From contig ONPY01000003.1 in assembly GCA_900319835.1 (NCBI GenBank), positions 1-64,000 on the forward strand: a stretch of DNA of 64,000 bases, given 5' to 3'. This document shows positions 32,560 to 41,172 of this stretch, piece by piece. Origin of the DNA: an uncultured Eubacteriales bacterium (GTDB lineage Bacteria; Bacillota_A; Clostridia; Oscillospirales; Oscillospiraceae). Below the pieces are notes generated by a model. The model saw nothing but the letters and a program-made list of their open reading frames with translations. It did not search any database and was not told the origin of the DNA. The translations under genes were made by a program, and so were the position numbers. Position 1 is the first letter of the stretch; each line of letters opens with the position of its first letter.

Positions 32560-32866
32560 CTCCCTTCAAAAATATTTTTTCTTCTCTCTCAAAAATGGTT
32601 CCGCAAACCGGTCCCGATTTCTCCTATCAGCGAGGGAGTAATCCTATCTTGCTATATTAGGTTACTTCTATCTTGAAGAAAGGAGAAAAGGCCCATGGTA
32701 AAGATCGGCACCACGTAGCCCTGAAATGACGGATGATCCGCTTTTCAGGGCTTTCGCATGCCCGGGAAGCGTCGGCATAAATAACCGCGCAGACAATTAC
32801 AGGCAATCGGAACCATCAAAACAATTATACGAATTTTTCTTGAAAAATCAAGAGAGGGAGGTAAGC
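32560..32866. other. Leader region of tnpW-tnpX with mini-ORF and hairpin
   Basis: This 300-nt intergenic stretch contains GAAAGGAGAAAAGGCCC followed by ATG at 32695 and a 7-codon peptide, MVKIGTT, ending at TAG. Overlapping its stop is the inverted repeat AGCCCTGAAA / TTTCAGGGCT (32717-32726 / 32743-32752). The layout resembles a leader-peptide attenuator upstream of the recombinase genes, although no long T-tract follows. Confidence 0.5.
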
Positions 32867-33088
32867 ATGAACACCAGCATTGTAAGACCGCCTGACACGG
32901 CACAGACCTTCTATCGCCGTGTCGGCAACACGAATTTCAAGGTCCGGGTGCTCTTTTCCGAGAGCGCCACGGAAACGATGGAGGATAAAATTTTACGGAT
33001 CGTTCGTAATTCAGGGGATCACATCGGGGAAAAGTATGATATAATGGCTGTACCACAAATGAGCCGACAGTCTGAAAGGAGCGCCTAA
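32867..33088 (+). CDS. tnpW: TnpW-family protein
   Basis: This 73-aa protein (MNTSIVRPPDTAQTFYRRVG, then TNFKVRVLFSESATETMEDK and ILRIV near the C-terminus) matches the small TnpW proteins encoded directly before the large serine recombinase in Tn4451-like elements. ATG 32867 follows GAGAGGGAGGTAAGC. Its stop overlaps the next start (TAATG), so the two are translationally coupled. Molecular function is not established. Confidence 0.85.
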   Translation: MNTSIVRPPDTAQTFYRRVGNTNFKVRVLFSESATETMEDKILRIVRNSGDHIGEKYDIMAVPQMSRQSERSA

Positions 33089-35172
33089 TGGCACGAATGC
33101 AGACTGAAGGAAAGATTACAGCTCTTTATGAAAGACTATCCCGTGACGATGACCTGACCGGGGATAGCAACTCCATCATCAATCAAAAAAAGTACCTCGA
33201 AGCATACGCAGCAGCTCAGGGCTATGAGAACATCGTCCACTATACGGACGACGGCTGGAGCGGCGGCAATTTCGAGCGCCCCGCCTGGAAACAGCTCATT
33301 GCCGATATCGAAGCAGGCAGGGTGGCCCACGTCCTGTGTAAGGACATGAGCCGGATCGGACGCGACTACCTGCAGACCGGCTTCTACACGGAGGTCATGT
33401 TCCGTCAGCACGGGGTACACTTCATCGCCATCGCCAACAACGTAGACTCCAACGACCAGACCAGCAATGAATTCATCCCGTTCCTGAATATCATGAACGA
33501 GTGGTATTTGCGTGATCTGAGCCGCAAGCAGAAAACGGCGATCCGCGTGAAGGGCGAATCCGGCAAGCGCACTACCAACAGCGCCATCTACGGGTACAGG
33601 AAGGACCCGAACGACAAACACAAGTGGATCATCGACGAGGAAGCGGCGGAAGCCGTCCGCAGGATCTTTCAGTTGACGATTGAAGGCTTTGGGCCCTATG
33701 AGATCGCCCGGATGCTCTTTGACGACAAGGTAGAAGCCCCGGCTGTCTACTTTGCCAGACGCGGCATCGGGATGTGGAAAAACAAAGAAGATTTCCCAAG
33801 TCCCTATAACTGGAGCGGCTATATCGTCGGAAATATCCTCGCCAAGCCGGAATATATGGGCGATACGGTCAACTTCCGGTCCCACAAGGAATCCTACAAG
33901 GACAAGACCAGTGTTCCCAATCCCAAGGAGGACTGGCTTATCTTTAAGGATACCCATGAGCCCATCGTGGATCGGGAGACCTGGGAGCTCGCCCAGAAGC
34001 TGCGGAAGACGCCGAAGCGCATCGACACCTTCGGTGTGGCGAATCCCCTGACCGGCCTTGTGTACTGCGCCGACTGCGGCGAGAAGATGTACAATCACCG
34101 GCACCGGGGCAATCCTGAAAAAAGCGTTTATCCATCGGATTTCTTTGACTGCTCCACTTATACACTGTCCCGGCAGAAGCGGTATAAAGCCTGCAAAGGG
34201 CATTATATCACGACAAAAGCCCTGCGGGAGCTGATCCTTGAGACAATCCGAACGGTCAGCACCTACGCCATCTCAAATCCGGAAGAGTTTTTTGAAAAGG
34301 TACGGGCAGCCTCGCAGATCCGTCAGCAGGACGCCGCAAAGGACGCGCGGCGCAAGCTGAACAAGGACCGGAAACGCAGGGACGAGCTGGACGGGATCAT
34401 CAAAAAGCTCTATGAGTCCTTTGCCGTTGGCCGGATCAGCGCCGAGCGCTTTGACAGCCTGCTCGCGGACTATGAGGCAGAGCAAAAGGATCTGGATGCT
34501 TCCGTAGCTGATGTAGAGGCCCGGATCGCTTCCTTTGAGGAAGATACGGCCCGCGCCGAGCAGTTTCTCTCCCTGGCGAAGAAGTATACGGATTTCTCTG
34601 AGCTGACCACGTCGATGATCAACGAATTCATTGAAAAGATCATCGTCCACGCGCCGGAGAAGGTTGACGGCGACCGGGTGCAGCAGGTGGACATCTACCT
34701 GAGCTTTATCGGGCAGTTCGAGCTTCCGGCCCCGGAGCTTACGCCGGAGGAGGAAAAGCGGCAGGAGCAGCTCAGGCGTCACCGCATCAAGAGCCGGGAA
34801 CGCTATCAGCAGATCAAGGCCGGTGAACGTTCCATCGGTGATCCGTATGTCTGCACCTGCAAGTATTGCGGTAAGGAGTTTGAGGCTAAGCGTTCTGATG
34901 CACTGTATTGCAGCCATAACTGCCAGGTGAAATATTACCGGCAGCAGGCCGCAGAGAAACGAAGCCGAGACTGCACCTGTGAGAACTGTAGCAAGGTTTT
35001 CTCAACAACAAGGAGCGATAAGAAATACTGCTCCGATGAATGCCGGTATGAGGCACAGATCAAAAGGAAAGCCGAGCGAAGGGCGGAGAAAGAAAAGGCA
35101 ACCATTCCGCGTATAGGATCAACCGAAGAATTGAATGCCGCGCAGGACGCGGCGGAAGAAAAAATCGCATAA
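33088..35172 (+). CDS. tnpX: Large serine recombinase, TnpX type
   Basis: This 694-aa recombinase has a resolvase domain with catalytic Ser18 in ALYERLSRDDD, and CKDMSRIGRDYLQTG containing the active-site arginines. A recombinase domain (GYRKDPNDKHKW ...), a zinc ribbon (VYCADCGEKMYNHRH ... CKGHYI) and a long coiled coil (about 410-500) follow. The C-terminus adds two more zinc-finger units (CKYCGKEFEAKRSDALYC, CENCSKVFSTTRSDKKYC). The terminal double finger is longer than in many TnpX proteins. It would excise and insert an inner circularisable element nested in the tRNA-Gln element. Confidence 0.92.
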   Translation: MARMQTEGKITALYERLSRDDDLTGDSNSIINQKKYLEAYAAAQGYENIVHYTDDGWSGGNFERPAWKQLIADIEAGRVAHVLCKDMSRIGRDYLQTGFYTEVMFRQHGVHFIAIANNVDSNDQTSNEFIPFLNIMNEWYLRDLSRKQKTAIRVKGESGKRTTNSAIYGYRKDPNDKHKWIIDEEAAEAVRRIFQLTIEGFGPYEIARMLFDDKVEAPAVYFARRGIGMWKNKEDFPSPYNWSGYIVGNILAKPEYMGDTVNFRSHKESYKDKTSVPNPKEDWLIFKDTHEPIVDRETWELAQKLRKTPKRIDTFGVANPLTGLVYCADCGEKMYNHRHRGNPEKSVYPSDFFDCSTYTLSRQKRYKACKGHYITTKALRELILETIRTVSTYAISNPEEFFEKVRAASQIRQQDAAKDARRKLNKDRKRRDELDGIIKKLYESFAVGRISAERFDSLLADYEAEQKDLDASVADVEARIASFEEDTARAEQFLSLAKKYTDFSELTTSMINEFIEKIIVHAPEKVDGDRVQQVDIYLSFIGQFELPAPELTPEEEKRQEQLRRHRIKSRERYQQIKAGERSIGDPYVCTCKYCGKEFEAKRSDALYCSHNCQVKYYRQQAAEKRSRDCTCENCSKVFSTTRSDKKYCSDECRYEAQIKRKAERRAEKEKATIPRIGSTEELNAAQDAAEEKIA

Positions 35173-35183
35173 GGAAAATACCG

Positions 35184-35226
35184 AGGCTCGTGAGATTTCC
35201 GGAAGGAAGTCCCACGGGCCTTTTCT
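35184..35226 (+). terminator. Terminator after tnpX
   Basis: GGCTCGTG / CACGGGCC (one G-T pair) with a loop of about 20 nt, followed by TTTTCTT. Confidence 0.6.
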
Positions 35227-35270
35227 TATGCCGTCAAACAGCCGCACAGCGGCTAAAAAGGAGGAAAAAC

Positions 35271-36182
35271 ATGAATTACACCATCAACAACAAGCCCGTG
35301 ATCATCGGCATCGACCACGGTTACGGGAACATCAAGACGGCCCATACCTGTTTCAGGACCGGTGTGACCGCTTATGACAAGGAGCCCACCTTCAAGAGCG
35401 ATATGCTCATCTTGGAGGACCGTTATTATATCATCGGGGACGAGCACAAGGAGTTCACCGCTGACAAGATGACCGATCCGGATTATTATATCCTGACACT
35501 GGCCGCCGTTGCGGGGGAGCTGAACATCCGGGGCATGACGGAGGCCAATGTGTTCCTTGCCGTCGGTCTGCCCCTCACATGGGTCAGCGAACAGAAGGAC
35601 GCCTTCAAGGCGTATCTGCTCCGGAACAAGGAGGCTGCTTTCTCTTTCCGGGGAAAGGATTACCGTGTGACCTTTGCAGGCGCAGCCGTATTCCCGCAGG
35701 GCTTCTCCGCCGTTGCGGACCGCCTGCGGGAATTCAAGGGCGTCAACATGCTCTGCGATATCGGTAACGGCACCATGAACATCATGTATATCAATAACGG
35801 GAAGCCCGTTGCCAGCAAATGTTTTACGGAGAAGTTCGGCACCCAGCAGTGCATGATCGCCGTGCGGGAAAAGCTGATGCAGCGCTTCGGCGTGGCCGTT
35901 GATGATACCGTGATCGAGACGGTGCTTCGCTTCGGAGAGGCGGATATCGGGAAGCAGTATCTCGACGCCATCCGGGAGTCCGCTTCCGAGTACGTGGCCG
36001 GGATCATGCGCCGCCTGCGGGAGCATGAATACAACCCGGAGCTGATGAAGCTCTATGTGGCAGGCGGCGGGAGCTGCCTCATCAAGAACTTTGCCGAGTA
36101 TGATCCTGCCCGTTTCACCATCAACGGCGATATCTGCGCTACAGCCAAGGGCTATGAGCTTCTGGCCCAGCGCAGCCTGTGA
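35271..36182 (+). CDS. parM: ParM/StbA-type actin-like partition ATPase
   Basis: This 303-aa actin-fold protein has phosphate-1 loop IGIDHGYGNIKTA, an AVGLPLTW segment, phosphate-2 NMLCDIGNGTMNIMYI, and adenosine motif LYVAGGGSCLIKNF. ParM filaments push plasmid copies apart. ATG 35271 follows AAAAAGGAGGAAAAAC. With the ParR-like gene it suggests that the element spends time as a replicating circle. It is separated from tnpX by a terminator. Confidence 0.9.
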   Translation: MNYTINNKPVIIGIDHGYGNIKTAHTCFRTGVTAYDKEPTFKSDMLILEDRYYIIGDEHKEFTADKMTDPDYYILTLAAVAGELNIRGMTEANVFLAVGLPLTWVSEQKDAFKAYLLRNKEAAFSFRGKDYRVTFAGAAVFPQGFSAVADRLREFKGVNMLCDIGNGTMNIMYINNGKPVASKCFTEKFGTQQCMIAVREKLMQRFGVAVDDTVIETVLRFGEADIGKQYLDAIRESASEYVAGIMRRLREHEYNPELMKLYVAGGGSCLIKNFAEYDPARFTINGDICATAKGYELLAQRSL

Positions 36183-36190
36183 GGTGTCTG

Positions 36191-36568
36191 ATGGAACGGA
36201 CAGTCATCAACACCAATATCCGGCTGAACCTGAACAGGCCGGATGACCGAAAGGCTTGGGAATACCTGCAAGCTCTGGACCGGAAGAAATGCAAATCGTA
36301 CAGCCGCGCCGTCGTGGCGGCGGTCAACGACTATTTCTCCAGGCAGGAACGCCTTGCCGCCGACCCCTATTTGGAAACCAGAGAGAAGGAAGACGCCTTT
36401 CTTCGGAAGGTGCTGGATACGATCCGTGCGGGAATGCAGGCATCCGGCGCGGGTCTTTCCGGCCTGGCCGCCCTGTTGCAGGGCATCCAGACTGCTGCCC
36501 CTCCCGCTGTACAGACCATGACCGATGAGGATCTGGATATCGCCATTGACTTCATCAACAGTCTGTGA
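36191..36568 (+). CDS. parR: ParR-like centromere-binding protein
   Basis: This 125-aa protein begins with a ribbon-helix-helix-like segment (TVINTNIRLNLNRPDDRKAW, then SYSRAVVAAVNDYFSR) and ends in a helical tail (MTDEDLDIAIDFINSL) typical of ParM-binding ends. It starts 9 nt after parM. The assignment rests on gene order and fold pattern. Confidence 0.75.
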   Translation: MERTVINTNIRLNLNRPDDRKAWEYLQALDRKKCKSYSRAVVAAVNDYFSRQERLAADPYLETREKEDAFLRKVLDTIRAGMQASGAGLSGLAALLQGIQTAAPPAVQTMTDEDLDIAIDFINSL

Positions 36569-36629
36569 TCCTGCCAATTGGAAGCAGATTTACTGCTGCT
36601 TTTGACGGGATTGATAGCATTTATCCGCG

Positions 36630-36679
36630 CAGCCGCTGTCACTTTTCCGGTAATCACGTCGGGACCGTGGCAGCGGCTG
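36630..36679. repeat. Inverted repeat after parR
   Basis: CAGCCGCTGTCAC / GTGGCAGCGGCTG with a 24-nt loop and one mismatch. Either the operon's terminator (no T-tract) or a binding site. Confidence 0.45.
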
Positions 36680-36731
36680 TGTTTTTCTATGCTTTTACTG
36701 CTATTCACAAAGATTTTGACAGAAAGGAACG

Positions 36732-36935
36732 ATGAAAATGACAGAGAACGAAAAGAAACTGTTACAAGCACAGCACCGTATGGAGGAAGCGCAGGCCAGG
36801 GACCGGGTCAAAGAACGAAAGGCCCGGACACGGCGGCTCATCCAGGAAGGCGCTATCTTGGAAAAAGCCTATCCCGATGCGGCGACGATGGAGCTTGAAA
36901 AACTGGAGGACTTTTTACTATGGGCATTACGATAA
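36732..36935 (+). CDS. DUF3847-like mobilisation accessory protein
   Basis: This 67-aa, highly charged helical protein (KKLLQAQHRMEEAQARDRVK, AYPDAATMELEKLEDFLLWA) resembles the DUF3847 proteins usually encoded before MobA/MobL relaxases on clostridial elements. It starts after GACAGAAAGGAACG. A strong terminator follows, then the region expected to hold oriT and the relaxase gene. Probable relaxosome component; inferred from context. Confidence 0.7.
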   Translation: MKMTENEKKLLQAQHRMEEAQARDRVKERKARTRRLIQEGAILEKAYPDAATMELEKLEDFLLWALR

Positions 36936-36955
36936 GAACGATGACAACTGTGATG

Positions 36956-36990
36956 GGGCGTTCCGGGAAACCGGAGCGTCCTTCTTTTTT
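36956..36990 (+). terminator. Terminator after DUF3847-like gene
   Basis: GGGCGTTCCGG-GAAA-CCGGAGCGTCC (one mismatch) followed by TTCTTTTTT. Confidence 0.85.
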
Positions 36991-37345
36991 CCCGATAAGG
37001 GCGCACTTACTCACCACCTGCGAAGCAGGCGGTGGTATCCCTCCCTCCGGTCGGGCCGTGCGCTCTGCGAGGCTGATCGCGCTCTCTGCGGAGAGCACCA
37101 GACAATGCCGCTGTGTACCCCTGCCGCCATTGTCTGTGCGGCTGGTAGAAGGTCTCTGCCTTGTTTGCCTCTTCGCTGCAAACCGTTGTCCTCTGCCGGG
37201 ACAACCTGCCACCCGCCTGCGAAAACCTGCCACCGGCAGCTTTCCCGCAGCTATGGACGATGCCATCCCGCACCGTCCATTTTCTTTTGCCGCGCCAAAA
37301 GAAACAAAACCGCCCCTTGCAGGGGCAGAAAGGACGTGATTGATC
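36991..37345. other. Candidate oriT region upstream of relaxase
   Basis: This 355-nt non-coding stretch before the relaxase gene contains a hairpin CCACCTGC-GAA-GCAGGCGGTGG (37014-37035) and a direct repeat AACCTGCCACC (37203-37213 and 37224-37234). Such repeats beside a MobL-type relaxase are typical of an origin of transfer, but I cannot place the nic site. Confidence 0.45.
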
Positions 37346-39064
37346 ATGGCGATCTATCATCTGGAAGCAAAGGTCGTGAGTCGTGGCGCAGGTCGCTCCG
37401 CCTGCGCGGCGTCGGCCTATCTGAGCTGCAGCGCCATCTACAATGATTACGACGGCGTACAGCATGATTACACCCGCAAGGGCGGCCTCGTATGGGAGCA
37501 GGTATTTCTTCCGGAATGCGCTCCGCCTGAATGGCAGGATCGTGAGATCCTTTGGAATGCCGTGGAGGAAAACGAAAAGACGAAGGACAGCCGCCTGGCC
37601 CGTGAGTTTGTTCCGGCCCTGCCCGTTGAGCTGTCACCGGAACAGTGGAGGGAACTGCTGTCGGATTTCATTCAGGAGAGCTTCGTATCTGACGGCATGT
37701 GTGCGGACGTGGCGATCCACGACCCCGATCCGCCCGGCCACAATCCCCATGCCCATATCCTGCTGACCGTCCGCCCTCTGAATCCGGACGGCACCTGGCA
37801 GTACAAGACGGAGAAGGAATATCTCTGTGTACGGAACGGCGAGGAACGCGGCTTTACCGCCGCCGAGTTCGGGGAGGCGCAGGCCGACGGCTGGGAAAAG
37901 CAGTACCAGTACAAAGTCGGCAGAAAGAAGGAATATATGGCGCCTTCCGAAGCCGAGTCAAAAGGTTATACCCGCCTTTCCAAGCATCCGAAGAGCACGA
38001 AATACGGCAGGCAAAACCCCACCTCCGAACGCTGGAACAGCGAGGAACAGCTTGTCCTATGGAGGGAAGCCTGGGCCAATGCGGTCAACCGTTCTCTGGA
38101 ACGGTACGGTTTTGATGAGCGTGTGGATCACCGGAGCTTCGCCGAGCAGGGGCGTGATGAACAGCCGACGATTCATGAGGGCGTTACAGCCCGTGCTCTG
38201 GAGAAGAAAGGTATCGTTTCTGACCGCTGTGAGCTGAACCGACAGATCAAACAGGACAACGCCCTGCTGCGCGAGATTAAGGCTCGGGTCAAAAAGCTGC
38301 TGGATGCCGTCAAGAACAGCATCCCGGCACTTGCGGATGCCATGGAGTCCGTGCGGGAAAAGATGATCATTTTCAAGTACCAGCTCGGCCACATTCTGAC
38401 AGGTAAGCGCAGGCTGACAAAGACCCTTGACGTCATGAAGCCAGAGCTGGAGCGTTATACCCGGATCGCTGGACAGATCAAAGAAAAAAGCAAAGCACGG
38501 AACACGCTCCTTGCCGAGAAAAAAGCGACGCCGATGCTCAATATCGTGAAGCACCGGGATCTCTCCCGCCGCATTGCGGAGCTGACGGAGGAGCTGGAAG
38601 AACTCCGCTCCGAAAAGAAACAGCTTCTTGCCATGCTGGATTATTCGGAGGACACCGGTCTTGCCACGGTGAAAAAAGACGTTTCCGCTATGGAAGCCAA
38701 TCTCGAAAAGCTGGAACAGCAGGAGCAGAAATATACTGCCGAGCTGAACGCCGCCCTGGCGGAATACAACGAGCTGAAAACTCAGGCAGCGGACTTCGAC
38801 CCCGACGAGCTTGCTATGGCGCAGCTTGAGATCCGGCCTCAGAAAGAGGCCTCTGCTGAAAGCAAGATCCAGGCCGCCTATGGAGACAAATATGACTTCT
38901 GGACCATGATCGGCGCGAAGCGGGATGTGGCGGAAATGCTGGGCGAAGAAGAGCCCCGATCCATCATGGAACGTCTGAGGTGCAAAGAGCGGGAGAAGGA
39001 ACGTGCGCAGCGGGATCAGCAGCCCCAGCGAAAAAAGCAAAAAGGTCGTGGATGGGAGCGGTAA
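37346..39064 (+). CDS. MobA/MobL-family relaxase
   Basis: This 572-aa protein has the MobA/MobL (MobQ) relaxase domain. AIYHLEAKVVSRGAGRSACA at the N-terminus includes the HLEAKV strand, CAASAYLSC follows, and the metal-binding histidines occur in GHNPHAHILLTVRP. A long coiled-coil region (about 300-490) follows. It would nick at oriT and lead the strand into a recipient. ATG 37346 is chosen; TTG 37340 is possible. No coupling protein or type IV secretion genes are present, so transfer would need a helper. Confidence 0.9.
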   Translation: MAIYHLEAKVVSRGAGRSACAASAYLSCSAIYNDYDGVQHDYTRKGGLVWEQVFLPECAPPEWQDREILWNAVEENEKTKDSRLAREFVPALPVELSPEQWRELLSDFIQESFVSDGMCADVAIHDPDPPGHNPHAHILLTVRPLNPDGTWQYKTEKEYLCVRNGEERGFTAAEFGEAQADGWEKQYQYKVGRKKEYMAPSEAESKGYTRLSKHPKSTKYGRQNPTSERWNSEEQLVLWREAWANAVNRSLERYGFDERVDHRSFAEQGRDEQPTIHEGVTARALEKKGIVSDRCELNRQIKQDNALLREIKARVKKLLDAVKNSIPALADAMESVREKMIIFKYQLGHILTGKRRLTKTLDVMKPELERYTRIAGQIKEKSKARNTLLAEKKATPMLNIVKHRDLSRRIAELTEELEELRSEKKQLLAMLDYSEDTGLATVKKDVSAMEANLEKLEQQEQKYTAELNAALAEYNELKTQAADFDPDELAMAQLEIRPQKEASAESKIQAAYGDKYDFWTMIGAKRDVAEMLGEEEPRSIMERLRCKEREKERAQRDQQPQRKKQKGRGWER

Positions 39065-39152
39065 TTGCCGCTCCTGTCCTCTTGAAAAACTTCGGATATT
39101 CGTATATAATGTACAGTGTCTTATTATAAGAATCCATCTGCGAGGTTGAGTC

Positions 39153-39359
39153 ATGAAGGGCTATCTTTCCATCCGGGAAACATCCTATAAATGGGGCGTC
39201 TCCGAGCGCCGCGTCAATCAGTATGTCACTGATGGGCGCATCCCCGGCGTGGAGCGTTTCGGGCGTTCCTGGGCGATCCCGGAGGATGCCAAAAAGCCCG
39301 AAGATCCGCGCAGAGAAAAACGAACGGGCGGCGCGTTCTTCGTCGCAAAACCCGATTAA
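39153..39359 (+). CDS. Small MerR/excisionase-like DNA-binding protein
   Basis: This 68-aa protein, MKGYLSIRETSYKWGVSERR with GRIPGVERFGRSWAIPEDAK, is a typical winged helix-turn-helix of the excisionase/MerR type. The upstream TATAATG at about 39105 may be a -10 box. It follows the relaxase gene and ends just before an imperfect repeat at 39390. It could regulate the mobilisation genes or assist excision. Confidence 0.75.
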   Translation: MKGYLSIRETSYKWGVSERRVNQYVTDGRIPGVERFGRSWAIPEDAKKPEDPRREKRTGGAFFVAKPD

Positions 39360-39375
39360 CGAGCTGTTTTTACGA

Positions 39376-39972
39376 TTATTTTGGGTCAGTCACTTTTTCT
39401 ATGGGATAGCTGTTGACTGACAGGAATCGAATGAATTGAATGGAGCAGGCGTTCGTATCCTCGCCGACCTTGCTCGAGATCTCCGACATGCGGGAAGCGC
39501 CGGCGGCAATGGCGGTGATGATCGCCGTGTAGATCGCCGGCTCCAGAACCTCCTGCTTCATCAGATTGAGCGGCTCCTCGTAGAGAGGGGAGGTCGGATC
39601 AAGATAAGTCTTCTTGATATTCTCCTCAATGCTCAAGCGGTCGTCGATCTGAAGGGGATACGAAGGCGTGCCGCCCACGATCCCGTAGGCAAGCGCCTTT
39701 TCCTCGGTGGAGTAGTTCTTGAGATACTGGCAGGTCTCCTCAAAGTCAAAGGGCAGCAGCTTGATCTGCGACGTTCTCCTGCCGTAGAACGGCGCCTTGT
39801 AGGAGAGGACATGATCCTCCCTGTAGGACATGGACGAGCCGCAGAGGATCAGCATCAGCTTGGAGGTGTCCTTATAGCGGTCGATCAGCATTTGGAGCGT
39901 GGAGGCGAGGCTCTTGGAGGCACGCGCCACGTAGGGATACTCGTCGATGGCCAGGATGATCCACCTGTTTTT
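39376..39972 (-). pseudogene. Remnant of AAA ATPase (DUF234-type)
   Basis: About 198 codons of an archaeal-type AAA ATPase remain, including Walker B ILAIDEYPYVARASKSL, LMLILCGSSMSYREDHVL and FYGRRTSQIKLLPFDFEET. The Walker A end is missing: homology starts abruptly near 39972 and a stop lies just upstream. The C-terminus is replaced after ACSIQFIRF by unrelated residues within the imperfect repeat at 39390-39441. The gene is therefore broken at both ends. Confidence 0.8.
39390..39441 (+). repeat. Left copy of imperfect direct repeat flanking cargo block
   Basis: TCACTTTTTCTATGGGATA...AATGAATTGAAT matches TCACTTTTTCTGTGGGATA...AATGAATTGAAT at 51416-51465 in the same orientation, with a variable middle. 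Possible scars or att-like ends of an older insertion of about 12 kb. Confidence 0.55.
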
Positions 39973-40047
39973 GTGTCAGTTATAGACCGCTTTCAAGGTT
40001 CGCCTGCGATCTTCTCATCGCCGTCGGCCATATGAAATAATACAATT

Positions 40048-40099
40048 AGCACCTCCTGTGAATCGGTTATTATGGACCAGCCTGTCGGAGGTGCTTTTT
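40048..40099 (+). terminator. Hairpin with T-tract upstream of cargo operon
   Basis: AGCACCTCC / GGAGGTGCT with a 30-nt loop, then TTTTT. Nothing else recognisable lies in 39979-40373. Confidence 0.6.
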
Positions 40100-40373
40100 G
40101 GTTAATACGGATAAACTACCCCTGATGAATACCTTACCGCTCTTCCCAAAGCGTTAATTCATGCCAAAAACAATGGCCGGCGCAATTTTCAGGATCCCGC
40201 CGACAACAATTCGTACTTCGCGACTGAGCCGTATTCCCTCATTCCTTTATGTTTGGCGTAAATCAGTCCTCGATTCAATCACAATATCCGCGTAGCATGT
40301 CCGCAACGCGCACACATTCGTTGGCGATAAAAATACAATATTGTTCTAAAACTTCAGGTGGGTTCGTTTTCTG

Positions 40374-40409
40374 TTGACATCTCCCTCGAATTGTATACAA
40401 TGTATACAA
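40374..40409 (+). promoter_or_regulatory. GntR-type operator overlapping the cargo promoter
   Basis: TTGACA (40374-40379), 16-bp spacer, TACAAT (40396-40401). The perfect palindrome TTGTATACA-A-TGTATACAA (40391-40409) covers the -10 box. The TGTATAC half-site fits FCD-type GntR repressors, so the regulator encoded next probably represses its own operon. Confidence 0.8.
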
Positions 40410-40496
40410 TTTTTATTAAAGGGAGTTCTGCGCGTCATATCCGAGAATTTACATATGCTGCAGAAGCTGCCGGGAAAGGGTAATGGGTGGACCGTT

Positions 40497-41147
40497 ATGA
40501 AAATAAGCGAGCACATTGCGGAAGTGATTCGCGATCGGATTGTGGACGGCATTTATGCGCCCCGGCAACGTCTGATTGAGGAGGACTTGTCTGCCGAATT
40601 CTTTGTGAGCCGCACACCGGTACGAGAGGCGCTTAAAACGCTGGAAGCAGGCGGGCTTGTTAAAATCGAACCCTATAAGGGCGCTTTTGTTGCCGATGCA
40701 GATATCAATGAGATCAAAGATATCTATGAGGTGCGCAGCCTTCTGGAGGCCTTTGTCAGTCAGCAGGCAGTTCCCTTTATCACAGCGAAAACCATCAACG
40801 ACCTGCAGGAGTCGATACAGCAGATGGAAAACGCGGTCAGCAGCGGTGACAAAGGCGTGTTTGCCCAAAGCAACGAGCATTTTCACGCTCTGATCTATGC
40901 CCACTGTCCCAACAAGGTGGCCGTGCATCTAGTAGAGACGCTTTTGAACCAAACGACTACATTTCGTAGACTGTCCTGGCAAACCATGCGGAGTATGGAA
41001 GTCTCTCTGGCGGGACACAGGGATATTTTAGAAGCCATTCGGGCCGGTGATGCCGAGCGAGTCGGCAAACTGTCACACAGGCACATCCGCTTGCTCTTAA
41101 ATACACTGGAAACACAACAGGAAAAAGGCGATCCGTCAAAGGTGTAG
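40497..41147 (+). CDS. GntR/FadR-type (FCD) transcriptional regulator
   Basis: This 216-aa protein has an N-terminal winged helix: HIAEVIRDRIVDGIYAPRQR and SRTPVREALKTLEAGGLV. A C-terminal FCD ligand-binding domain includes EVRSLLEAFVS, NEHFHALIYAH and AGHRDILEAIRAGD, whose Asp/His residues could bind a metal and a small acid or peptide. ATG 40497 gives a standard N-terminus; a longer frame upstream would overlap the operator. Only 25 nt separate it from the permease gene, implying co-transcription with the transporter it controls. Confidence 0.88.
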   Translation: MKISEHIAEVIRDRIVDGIYAPRQRLIEEDLSAEFFVSRTPVREALKTLEAGGLVKIEPYKGAFVADADINEIKDIYEVRSLLEAFVSQQAVPFITAKTINDLQESIQQMENAVSSGDKGVFAQSNEHFHALIYAHCPNKVAVHLVETLLNQTTTFRRLSWQTMRSMEVSLAGHRDILEAIRAGDAERVGKLSHRHIRLLLNTLETQQEKGDPSKV

Positions 41148-41172
41148 AAACAGATAGAAAGGATGGTACGAC

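Noticed and set aside
37340..39064. Type IV secretion or coupling-protein genes expected near the relaxase
   Set aside because: None of the neighbouring frames has VirD4, VirB4 or VirB6 type motifs, so self-transfer is not claimed.
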